Source: Patiria miniata (taxonomy: Eukaryota; Echinodermata; Asteroidea; Valvatida; Asterinidae). Taken from it: DNA of 64,000 nucleotides. The DNA is taken from assembly GCF_015706575.1 (NCBI RefSeq), contig NW_024037056.1:16233405-16297404 (forward strand), written 5' to 3'. This document shows positions 55,001 through 64,000 of the stretch, piece by piece (positions within the stretch are counted from its first letter, which is position 1; each line of letters opens with the position of its first letter). The notes beneath the pieces were generated by a model that was not told the DNA's origin, did no database searches, and was given only the letters and a program-made list of their open reading frames with translations. Made by a program: the position numbers and the translations under genes.

Positions 55001-55351
55001 TAATAAAAATGGCAAAAATGTGTTAAAACCGTGAACATTTTAAAACCAAAGTGATCATCTCAAAACTATGATTAAAATGATTGTGCACAAAGATAAACTG
55101 CAAAACTGCACACTTCCCATGAAATTCTGATGTCAAGTTTTACTTTCAAAATTTATATGCACACCAATATAATCGTGTACAAAACTGATAAAAATTATAC
55201 ATATTTTCTTTCCCCACAATATTGGCAGTGTTTGCAAAAGTGCATTGAGGGCAGCGTGAGGATTTTCCCGGTCGTGAGCCAGTGTCTGATCAAAGCGACC
55301 AAACGAAAAGCCCAGAAATCCCAACAAACAGCAAAGAAGGATGACGTATGA
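49049..55351 (+). CDS. EXOSC6: Exosome complex component MTR3 (EXOSC6)
   Basis: Seven exons join in frame to 282 aa: 49049-49135, 49827-49884, 50991-51244, 52222-52282, 52493-52578, 53601-53780, 55229-55351. An in-frame TAA lies four codons upstream of the ATG. The start MPGDFKRIPCPQE matches human MPGDHRRIRGPEE. RNase PH-fold motifs follow in order: ADNRSLDEIRPI, AGVVSQARGSAYIEACNTKV, SLRCEFKYATFSCPGRR, LDIFVTVLQNDGS and ADAGIEMYDVVIGCSL. MTR3 is a non-catalytic RNase PH-type subunit of the hexameric exosome ring, in the nucleus and cytoplasm, where it helps form the channel feeding RNA to the DIS3 and RRP6-type nucleases. The C-terminus is Lys/Gln-rich. The first donor, CTG|GTAGGCCTA, overlaps a TAGGCCTA palindrome. 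Convergent with GABBR2. Confidence 0.95.
50327..50699. mobile_element. Terminal-inverted-repeat element enclosing a tRNA-like module
   Basis: AGTGGCTATCGTTACGGC at 50327 is repeated inverted at 50679-50699 (21 bp perfect), and a third related block (CTATCGTTACGGTAG) lies near 50369. On the minus strand the interior reads a tRNA-like ACAGCTCAGACGATAGAGG and GGTTGCGGGTTCGCATC at about 50535-50610. It lies in EXOSC6 intron 2. Confidence 0.75.
51287..51322. repeat. Long G-run near a splice donor
   Basis: A run of about 28 G, then A and more G, starts about 45 nt after the EXOSC6 exon 3 donor. C-rich blocks follow to about 51565. Confidence 0.9.
52966..53001 (+). repeat. Fragment of the GCTGGATAGCTC tRNA-like head
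   Basis: GTGCTGGATAGCTCAATTGG then TAGAGTACTA matches the head of the elements at 27692 and 62869. It is truncated about 30 bp before the element at 53030. Confidence 0.6.
53030..53548. mobile_element. Non-autonomous terminal-inverted-repeat element, copy B
   Basis: It has the same ends and internal inverted pair as copy A at 10299-10761: TTAAAGGGAATATACATCA at the left, the complement TTGTATTTTCCCTTTAA at the right, and TCTGGTTCCCTGAC/GTCAGGGAACCAG within. It also shares GGCTGGTCGGCCGACCAGCG-like sequence. It lies in EXOSC6 intron 5. Confidence 0.8.
53895..54840. repeat. Minisatellite, TTACTTGTGATTGGCATGTGA units, interrupted by a LINE
   Basis: Units of about 21 bp alternating ACTTGTGATTGGCATGTGATT and ACTTATGTTTGGCATGTGATT are very regular from 54410 to 54810. 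A short tract of the same type at 53895-53950 lies on the other side of the LINE fragment. It lies in EXOSC6 intron 6. Confidence 0.9.
53950..54408 (-). mobile_element. 3' end of a non-LTR retrotransposon (LINE, CR1/L2-like)
   Basis: The minus strand encodes the C-terminal end of a LINE reverse-transcriptase ORF: LHWLPI, a stop codon, then YKLMLLAYRSLHNISPRYL, SRPRSYRSWGDRSFSI-like and APRLWNSLPISIRSS, ending at about 54088. A short 3' tail follows (AGCGCCATGAGCGCC, GTTAGGTGGATGTGTGC). The upstream parts of the ORF are absent, so this is a 5'-truncated dead copy. The family call rests on the LHWLPI...YK...WNSLP pattern. Confidence 0.82.
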
Positions 55352-57419
55352 TGACGACACATTAAAGGTTTGTGGAGGCCTTGATGAGTGTTAAACATCA
55401 ACGTTTTGATGCTGTTTACGTTATTACTTTGTTATATAATTTCATTTTATCTTGCATCTTCATTTTGTTTTACGCTCATAACATGTACACATATGTAAAA
55501 GAAACAGTAAATTACAAAATGATGTTAAAACCTCTTAAAGTATACATAAGCAAACAATTGTCATATCAGGAACAACAATTTTATTTTTTAGTTTTTTTTT
55601 GACTCACATGTAACACTTGCTGAAATGAAAGTCTAACACGAAAAGTGTTTTAAGATATCAAACATTATAAAGAATAACCAATAGTCACCTAAATAGGGCA
55701 CTTTTATATCGTGAGCATGTAACTGCCCTGACATAAGACCATGTAAATTAACCATAATGTGAAACAATCACTCTTTCGTGTGACAAATTTGTAGGTGATA
55801 TACACACCTGTTATGTTTGGAGAAAGTGACACTTCAGAAAAAACCAAGTTAAAATACCTGCTGTATTCTTTATTTTTTTTCTTCTCACTATTCCCGCTTC
55901 ATCACAGTATAGTAATGCAACATAACAGCGCTCCAACAACTGTAGAAATATATACAGATATTGAATTGTGAGGTAGTGGATTAAACCTAAAATTACACAA
56001 AAATAAACCATGTTTAATGAACATAATAAATAAGACATCATTTGCCAGTCATTGAATTATTTGTACAGTTTTGGTGCATGTTTTCTCCCTTTAATCCGTT
56101 TACATAATAAATTTTATCAACATCTCAACCATAACATTTGGAAAAACACACAAGGGAAAACAAAACAAATTCAGTTCGTGCGAATAAAACAAACCAAGAC
56201 TCAACATCTAAACATTGATAACCATTGAATAATAAATGAATAAGTAAAAGCAACGTTATTCCAACATTGTGTATAAGAAACACACGTTGTGAATGATAAC
56301 TACCTGTTATTATGTGTAAAAACGATGGGGAAAGTGCGAAAAAAAACACCTGTTTACAAAATCCACTATAGTAAATTGTTGAACTACATGTAATAAAATA
56401 AAACTTAATTTCGAGTAATTCTTTATTGATCATTATAGGCAGTGAAATGCAACATTTTTTTTATCCCCACCCCCAGTTATATGGCTCTTCGTAGTCTGTC
56501 AGTCCGTGTTTTGTCCGTTATTGTGTCGTCATGTCCGTCTTTCTGTCTGCCACAGTTTGTCCAGTCCTGTCTGAGGTATTCGCTCGCATTTACTTCTGAT
56601 AATCATGACTGGCATCTTTGCAACATGATTTCATCCGACTTTTCGTTCGTCGTATGAATATCGTATTTTGTGTTACGCCGCATACTGTAGTGATCTGACT
56701 GTGGCGCAAATATCTTTATTTTGAGTACAATCGCTGCTTAAATTCAGAGGTCGGTCAATAAATTAAAATAAAAGTACAGCTTTTTCAAGGTTTAATCTGT
56801 CAAGTTATAATTAAGCAGGGTTGCATATGAGGAAATGTTTAGAAGAAAAGTTGACTCTCGTTAATACAACTCAGCCGGATCTATAGCCAAAATGTTTGTT
56901 ATATCAGAATTTTGTATTAAGTAGAGTGCCGGTCCCATTCTTTATGCACATACACAGTCGGGACCATGGCTTTATGTTTGCTATAACCAGAATTTGTATT
57001 AACAGTGATTCTATTAACTAGAGTCAACTCTATTTGAACACCAGTGATATGAATCGAATGGTTTTCTTAATCAAAACTTTTCATTGTATGTATTAACTCT
57101 TTTAATACATTAAGCATTTTGAATTTGAAGAATATAATATGGCAATCGATTTAAAAGTAATTGCTAAGTTAAAGAAAGAGCAAATAATATTAATCGATCA
57201 ATTTTTGATTCATCTCGATTGATCGTGATTAATCGATAAAATCGATTAACCTTGATGAATTGCGATTTATCATTAAGCACAATCAACATTAAGAAGTAAA
57301 TCTCTATTATAAAGCTTTGTGCGATTAGTTGATAGCGTTGTGCAGGTAATCGATTATTTACATGTAATTGACAATCGTGCAACACTATATACACTGTACA
57401 CATCGTAAATCCGAGCTAG
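55352..57419. other. Convergent intergenic region, EXOSC6 to GABBR2
   Basis: No gene is supported. Plus-strand AATAAA near 56105 and minus-strand AATAAA near 56422 and 56715 are candidate ends of the two flanking genes. The rest is AT-rich, with an imperfect TCGATTAATCG-type repeat near 57190-57260. Confidence 0.5.
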
Positions 57420-60400
57420 CTAGCTGGTAGCCGGATCTTCCTGAGACGTTCCTGCCGTGTTGATTCCCTCATCTGCTGAGTCCCTGTGATGTTTGGTCTG
57501 GCCGCTGACTCCAGCTGTCTCCAGTTCCTTTATAATGTCGTCCTTCTGTTATAAGAAACACAAAGATGGATAAAAGGGTAGAGAATGTCCAGAGTGGGTA
57601 AAAAAACGCAGACTTGTGACGTCACAGGTGATGTTAAGAACAAAGTAAAGGACAACTGTAGAACGTAGAGAATGGGTTAAATACATTGTTGTAGACCCCC
57701 TGTTATAATTACATGTGACGTCACCTGTGACGTCACTTGTGACGTCAAGAACAAAGCAAGGAAGTCCAACCTAGTACTTTCAGAACGTGAACAATTCTAA
57801 GACCGCCTGTGAAGTCAGCAATGTCGTTAGAGCTGTGACGTCATGCCTAACGACACCGACAGACTACACGTTGATCCGAGCATGTTTTCCGTGATTCACA
57901 TCATTATGTAAACATGACCATGTAAAAATCACCTATATTTAACCCTCCTATACTTCAAACTATCACAAACTATCAAAAACCCTACCCAGATTGGTAGACC
58001 ATTAGTACAGGTTGTGCAGCAATCATTTTAACCTGTCATTTGTACCAATATATATGAGGCCAGTTTACAGACCTTTTCAAAGCTGTACCCGATAGATTAT
58101 GATCCATAGTGTTACTCACTACACATCGTCACTATAGAGAGGGGAGTTGTGTACGTGCAAGAATGAGCGGCTATTGTTTACTGTTAAATGCACCAAAGTT
58201 GAAACTGGAAGTTTGGAGAATAATTAATGGCAAATATCGGATATCTATAAATTGGTATGACAGTTATTTTTGATGTAACTGGGAACCCGTTATGCTTTAC
58301 CTTAACGAGCGATGATTGTAACCTTTGAATCATATCATTGAGAATGCGTATTCGTTTGTCCGAGTCACTCTCCCCTTCTTCGCCGCTCTTCATGGTGGAC
58401 AGCATGCTGCCCTTCGGGTGAATATCGTTCCGAACCTTCAGCTGAGAAAAAATAGAAAAGAAAAATGAGAAGAAACAGAAGAAAAAAGACCTCTTCGTGA
58501 ATTATGAACGGGCGGGGCACTTTAACAACACCCATTGTCGGTTTACCATTACTTCGAATTCAACGTATATTTATTTAAAAGCAACTGCACTTTGCTTATT
58601 AAGTGACTTTTCCAGATTGAGTAAAGCGCCCTTTAAATTGTAATGTATTTACACTATTTGACATTCCCTTTTGGGTTAATTTTAGTGCACTTAGAAAAGA
58701 GTACTTCTATTTAAAAATTTCCAAGCTTTTCTGGACAACTGCGGGCGCTGTTGCTGTGATGCCATTTAAGGAAGACTTTGTTCAGTTTAAGTGTTTTCTG
58801 TTCAAATAGTTATCCCTAAAATTTGTTCGTTGAAACTATTTGTGAGAAAATGTGATCATTGGCTGACAAATTTGCCTTAGCATAAAAACCAAAAAGGCAC
58901 CAAAATACCCTTGAAAATGGCAAAACGGAAAATTGAAAAAAAAGGTTAAATGTGACACAAACGTGCATTTTCAAGGATTACATTAAAAAATTACACTGAT
59001 GAGCCCTTTCAATGTAAAAGTTGTATACACATGTAGTCTCTGTGTGTTTATTTCATCATCTTGTGTTTTTTTTTTCAGAAAAAAAACATTATTTTACCAT
59101 TTTTCTAATCTTTACCTTTGGAACGAATACCAGACACAGCGTAAGTGTCGTAGCGAACACGTTGAAGATAGACATGATGACGTAACGAGCGTTCACCTCG
59201 TCCAAGATGAGTGAAACAGGAACCACAATGAACGATAGGATCACGGTGTTGTAAACGCTCATTCCTATGGACAAGAACATTTTGTTTAATAACATTTTCC
59301 TACTAATTTGGCGTCGTGTTCCTTTGTCTAATTGACCAAAAAGACCAGCGATCAGCGCTATGTGACAGAGAACTCGTACAATGTCTCAGATATTGGTGTT
59401 CTTCGTCAGTACTGTTAGCGTTATTTTTTTTCCTAGGAGGGTTAGGGGCAATGTCATGAATAATTCAGTTTTTCCTTTGAATCATTGCAAGACTTTGGTT
59501 CTCGTTCTATTTTCCCCTTAATTTAAAATTATCTCGGTGATAAATTTGGAGAAGAAAAATAGCTGATGAAAAAGTGCAGCGACGACGTGGATGCGAACCA
59601 GGGATCTTTGTATCCATAGCTCATCTCGCTATCCACTAGGCTACTGTGTGGTAGCTCGACGATAACCGTTCTTTAAAATGCTTTAATGTATTGTAACTAG
59701 TTGAGTAACTAACAACAATGCTGTTGATGTCATTGTCCGTTCTCATGGATAAACATGAATTATTCATGACATTGCCCCTATTAAACCCTCCTAGGATTAA
59801 AAATTACGCGTACTGTTATATAATAAGAAACAAGGATAATTACCAATGTTGCCTATAAATGGAAACATTTCCCGGTATGTTATTGTCAAAATGGAGTTTT
59901 ATATTACAATGTGGCGAAGCACATTGTATTCTTTCATAATGATATACTGAACGATATTTGATTCCCATTTTCCCCGTTCTGCGTAAAGTTGTTCAATGAT
60001 CTTGGATGTAATACAAGGGAAAGCCTGAGTTATATTTGAGTCTAATCTGATAAGTTCAGAAATAAAAGACTGGCAACAATTTAATTAATTGTAAACTACT
60101 ATGGCGTGTAATAGTTGATTTGATATTTATGAGGTTGAAGATAAAAACGAACCTGCGACCTTCGGAATTTAGTATTATGTATATATTTTGTTCGATCGAA
60201 TATTGATTAAATGTGAACCTAGCCAGTTTCTCTTAATGGTCTTTTAGATTTTGATGTCAGTTGCATACATCATCAAAGAGAAACTTACCTATGTATTTGG
60301 AATCGTTTAAGGCTGGGACCGTCACCTTTCTGGTTTCCCAGGCCAGGAAGGCGCCGAAGACAAGCAGTAAACCCTCGATGCAGATGAGAGTCCCGACCCA

Positions 60401-63400
60401 ATACACCTGCCATGTGGACTCACAGGTCACGTGGACAGGAATGATGACCACATCCAGGTCATCTGTTTGCTGTTTATGATAAAAGAAAATGTTTTTTTTT
60501 TTTAATAACTATTTCAATGTATTATGTCAATCAAAGCCTAACGCTTGTAATGAACATTGGTTGATAGGATGATTGGAGTGCGTGCGTTACTGTTGATCAT
60601 TTACCAACTTGATCATAACAGATCAGTGGGTTGGTTGGATGGTTGCTTGATGGTAACTGTTGATCAACTGATTGGTGGATCAGTGGAAATGCCTACTAGT
60701 TGATGCACTCATTGGTGGATATATAATAGTTTTGGTGTCTGTCTACTGGATCAACAAGTGAATGGCGGATCGTTGAAAGTGTCTAGGCTTACGAATAACT
60801 GATTTCTGAATTGTGGATGCTGGTTGATTAAGTAACTGATAGAGTGGTCGAAATGTCTTTCCTAGTTGATTAAAGATGTGTGGATTACTGGCAGCGTCTG
60901 CTGTTTATATCACGGATACAGGGTCAAGTTAATAGTTGATCAACGGAATTGTGATTAGTGGTGTTGGTGTCTACTAGTTAATACTGATAGTTGGAATTCA
61001 TGTCTGCTTGTTGAACACAACGACCGTGTATTGGATATTGGTGGATATTGGTGACTGAGTCCACTGGTTTATTAACGCATTGGCTGATGAGTGGAAGTGT
61101 TTGTGGTTGATTAAGGGATTGGTGGATTGGCAACAATGTCTACTGGTTGATCCACAGTCAATGGAGTGAAATGTCAACTAGTTGATCAACGGAACGCTGG
61201 TAATATATAATGGTTGATCAAGACATACGTGGATTAATGGAAGTGTCTAGTAGTTGATCAACGGAATGATGGTGATATAAACTAGTTGATCAGTGGATTG
61301 ATGGATTGGTAATGGTTGATCAAACTGATAGACCAACAATTACCTGTCTGGCTGCTTTTCTTACTACCGTCTGTAGTGGATCCACGATCTCCCAGATAAC
61401 CAAAACCAGAGTGACGATCAAAACTAGAACAGCCACCATCACATAGAGCTGGTAGTCTTTTATTATCTGTAGTTCAAAGAAGAAAAAAGGATCACTAATC
61501 ACAGAAGATAATATAAATTTAGGTGTCGCATTACCAGGAAAATGGTTTCTAATCAGTGATTTAAACATTAGTCACTGCACCATCCAAACCGCCCTGCCTG
61601 TCACCCGGGAGCTGCTCACGTTTTTGGAAGCTTTTCACTTTTTTTGGAAGAGTCACTGCGACATGTAGATATAGTAGATCCCTGCAATGGACAAGGCAGT
61701 GTTATGAGCTAGAATTGTTACAAAATATTCAGTAGTAATATTTTTTTCTGGAGTAATATAGTATGAAATTTTTACCGTTTTCATCATGGTTTTGCTGGTA
61801 AAAATCTTATGCACTCGCCAGGTTTTGCTGAACATTGCGCCAAAAGCCAAAGAGAAGCCGATGCCGAGGCACCAAGTATTGGCCTGAAAATACAAATTAT
61901 AAAAAAGTGCAACAATATTTGTGTACATCTGAGAGAACAAAAGTACCCAGAAGGGACGCTAATGCGCTTAAAAAGCTCTCGCTGAGCGAAGTTCACTCGG
62001 AAGTATCTGAGTACTAGAAATGAGAATCCAATTACGGTTTGCGCCGCATGTAATGCCCATGTTCATTACTGCATTATACAACACGCGTGGGGTGAATCCA
62101 TCAGGTGCGCACGATGTTGATTACGATGTAAATTGATTGTGATGAGCTGTTCAACGCGAAATATGAACGACTCCTTTGATATCGATGTGTGACAAACTCT
62201 AGACAGTTTTGCATTTTTGCGGTACACATTATAGCAATAACAGATGAATATCGTTTCGTTAACTCTTGTCGGCATTATAAAAACGTGATTATGCGATGTT
62301 AAAACACCAACAGCGTGCATGCACGTTCAAGAACGATACGTCTAACACTTGCGTTCGCATAAAGTGCAAAGAAATCAATGCCAAGAAATAAGTTGCAAGA
62401 AATCAGTTGTAAGATAACTCACAACCACACATGCAAAAGAGATACGCAGTGCTGCCGCAGAACGTCTTGTAATGGAGTCTTTACCATGCAGATTTCACGT
62501 CTTTACATAAACAAATCATCTCATACATTGTCCCCATGAAATCTTATTCCATAAACACGAACGCCTTTTGCACATTGTTTTCCTTTTGTACCTAGAACTT
62601 TACCTTGCACATCCAGACGTACGAGTCAAACGGCACCCTGCTTGTGTCCAGTCCGTTGAAGAAGATTGACACATACATCAGCATCCCTCCCAATAGAATG
62701 AGATTGTTAATCTTCGGACTGGACATCTTGATAAATCTGTTTCAGAAAAAAAAGAAATAATTAAACAAGGAGCAGCTTTGTATGTACGAGAACATTTTCG
62801 GAAAGAATGTTGCAACCTGACGCAACTTTGAACAAAGCCATTGACGAATTGGGGAACCGCCAACATAAGGGCTGGATAGCTCAGTTAGTAAGAGCACCGG
62901 AACGGTTCAAACCCCGCTCCAGTCAATGTCTTTGTTCAGCCTTTCAATGAATTATTTCTAATTGAATTGTGAAGACAAATACAGGAATGGCCATTGCTTG
63001 AAATCTGTAAATCGTGTCTTCTTGTTCTAATTAGGTTGACTACTCGACCAATAACCAACGACTTTTTATAAGCAATCCCCTGCGCCACATTTCACTCTCC
63101 AGATATGGCAGCATTGACCTTTGACCTGAAGACGCTCGTACGGTAATGTAATTGAATGCTCTCTACCGGGAAAGGTCCCAGACCCAACAATTGAGCCAAC
63201 CCAGGCCGGCACTGAATGATGCGGGACCCAATTAAACTCTTAATCCAATAAAACAAGGACGAAAAAAGCATTGCCAATTTGCCATGGCCTTTTGGCAGAA
63301 AATGCTTAATTTGATTTCTTAGCGTACGAAACAGTAACGAAATGTTACCGAAGGATGTTAGGAACGAAAATAAACAAATACCAACGTCTGGAATCATTAT

Positions 63401-63944
63401 TAGATTCCCGTTAGCCTTTTCCTGACTACATTCCATTAGCTTATTGCTACGTGACCTTCAGGTCTGTCAGTGTTCCAGATTTGTCGATCTTCGTCAAAAA
63501 AATATTGAGAAAGAAAATAGGTTTCTTTTATGGTGTAACATAATGGCAGCAGTGTTTCAAACTTACCTGACCTTTTTCATGGCCAATTAATACAGTGGTA
63601 TTCTAAATGTCCATAGAAAATTAACTTTTCTTCATTGATTTCCAAGGTGTTTTGTGTGTGTGTGTGTGGGAGATAACATAATAATAAATTTGATTATTCT
63701 CCAAAATAATCAGCTATTTTTTGCAACATCTGTTCACTGAGGTTTTTGTGTTGGTCAACGGACGTAATCAAATTTATTTCTCATTTATTGGCTGTGCCCT
63801 TCACCGATATAAATCTGTTGGAACTGCATACTCATGCACGTTGTAATGTCAATGTCACTGGTTTAAAATAAACACACCTGTCCTCGTTGAGGGCGCTGTG
63901 TGCGAGGGGCCGATTCGTATGAGTAGATTTGATGGATAAAAACA
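57420..63944 (-). CDS. GABBR2: GABA-B receptor subunit 2-like, C-terminal part (partial)
   Basis: Eight exons join in frame and run off the right edge: 63878-63944, 62604-62736, 61776-61883, 61344-61466, 60289-60469, 59116-59264, 58301-58441, 57420-57545 (about 342 codons). They encode the seven-helix region of a class C receptor: RFIKMSSPKINNLILLGG, AFGAMFSKTWRVHKIF, VIWEIVDPLQTVVRK, FLAWETRKVTVPALNDSKY then IGMSVYN, and LCLVFVPK. The last two exons give a cytoplasmic helix (IRILNDMIQRLQSSLVKKDD), fitting the GB2 coiled coil, and a short tail ending DPATS. The FLAWETR-to-IGMSVYN segment is nearly that of vertebrate GB2, the subunit that couples to Gi/o. The loop after TM1 is about 10 residues longer than I recall for GB2, and the usual TM5 Lys of YKGLL is Glu (CIEGLL). 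The Venus-flytrap domain lies outside the window. Confidence 0.93.
57617..57843. promoter_or_regulatory. Cluster of five CRE palindromes
   Basis: TGACGTCA occurs at 57617, 57716, 57728, 57740 and 57836; the middle three are spaced 12 bp apart. It lies in the last GABBR2 intron. CREB/ATF factors bind this palindrome; enhancer function is inferred. Confidence 0.6.
58670..59005 (+). repeat. Dispersed repeat, related to 44110-44525
   Basis: It shares GCTTTTCTGGACAACTG, AATGGCAAAACGGAAAATTG, AAGGTTAAATGTGACACAAA and TTTTCAAGGATTACATTAAA with the other copy. It lies in the GABBR2 intron before exon 58301-58441. Confidence 0.65.
59431..59796. mobile_element. Terminal-inverted-repeat element enclosing a tRNA-like module
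   Basis: TCCTAGGAGGGTTAGGGGCA with ATGTCATGAATAATTC at the left is repeated inverted at the right (about 59757-59796), giving arms of about 37 bp. On the minus strand the interior at about 59580-59650 reads tRNA-like TAGCCTAGTGGATAGCGAG and CCTGGTTCGCATCC. It lies in a GABBR2 intron. Confidence 0.78.
60540..61325. repeat. Degenerate minisatellite with TTGATCAA blocks
   Basis: Irregular units of about 45-60 bp contain GTTGATCAA, GATTGGTGGAT, GTGGAAGTGTC and TACTAGTTGATC. It fills the GABBR2 intron between exons 61344-61466 and 60289-60469 and reaches within about 20 bp of a donor. Confidence 0.8.
62826..62942 (+). mobile_element. tRNA-like element with inverted ends
   Basis: TTGAACAAAGCCATTGAC at the left and GTCAATGTCTTTGTTCA at the right are inverted copies. 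Between them GGGCTGGATAGCTCAGTTAG and GGTTCAAACCCCGCTCC form a tRNA-like module lacking the anticodon arm. It matches the copy at 27650-27790, including the leader AATTGGGGAACCGC. It lies in a GABBR2 intron. Confidence 0.75.
62960..63870. other. GABBR2 intron, no further feature recognised
   Basis: A 114-codon open frame at 63092-63436 on the minus strand has no domain or splice context. A short (GT)n run lies at about 63654-63668. Confidence 0.45.
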
Positions 63945-64000
63945 CTGAGAAAAGGAAACTAGAGTTTAACTAAAGTTATCTTCTGAAGCGATCATTCGAA

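Noticed and set aside
63567-63600. Further GABBR2 exon ending at a GTAAGT donor
   Set aside because: The required frame has a stop eight codons before the donor and there is no acceptor. The exon at 63878-63944 fits better.
1-64000. Retrovirus-like, LTR or Polinton-type element
   Set aside because: No protease, integrase, capsid, envelope or packaging-ATPase signature and no paired long terminal direct repeats were seen. The only reverse-transcriptase remnant is of LINE type.

Overview
The window looks like nuclear DNA of an invertebrate deuterostome, most likely an echinoderm. Genes have many short GT-AG introns, the sequence is AT-rich and full of SINEs, foldback elements and minisatellites, and the palindrome TAGGCCTA occurs 14 times where about one is expected. 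The species assignment is inference; the exon structures were read directly from the sequence.

Five protein genes alternate in strand. (1) ZNF706-like C2H2 protein, minus, 2030-2456, complete, 74 aa. (2) RCC1L (WBSCR16), a mitochondrial RCC1-repeat protein, plus, 4821-12846, 11 coding exons, 527 aa, complete. (3) An unconventional myosin, minus, 15998-42167, 26 coding exons, 1266 aa, complete. (4) EXOSC6/MTR3, an RNA exosome ring subunit, plus, 49049-55351, 7 exons, 282 aa, complete. (5) The C-terminal part of a GABA-B receptor, GABBR2 type, minus, 57420-63944, 8 exons, with its 5' end beyond the right edge. All exon junctions keep frame and carry GT/AG. The five genes share no obvious pathway.

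The myosin is the most unusual gene. Its motor is complete (P-loop, switch I, switch II, acidic TEDS site), followed by one IQ motif, a proline-rich linker and then a SMAD-type MH2 domain with the RxHIGKGV, SFVK and TPCWI signatures but a shortened L3 loop. A compact promoter-like module (TATA, RFX X-box, CRE) sits in the intron between the IQ exon and the tail exons, beside a short coding first exon that splices in frame to the tail. This predicts a motorless MH2 protein. A 261-nt intron within the motor is a multiple of three and stop-free, so its retention would keep the frame.

The non-genic DNA holds several tRNA-derived SINE families, two of them with the body amplified four-fold in tandem, terminal-inverted-repeat elements that enclose tRNA-like modules, large hairpins, a dispersed minisatellite family with core TGATTGACTTG, one LINE fragment inserted in such an array, and a cluster of five CRE palindromes in the last GABBR2 intron. 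No retrovirus-like or capsid-bearing element, CRISPR array or functional tRNA gene was recognised.
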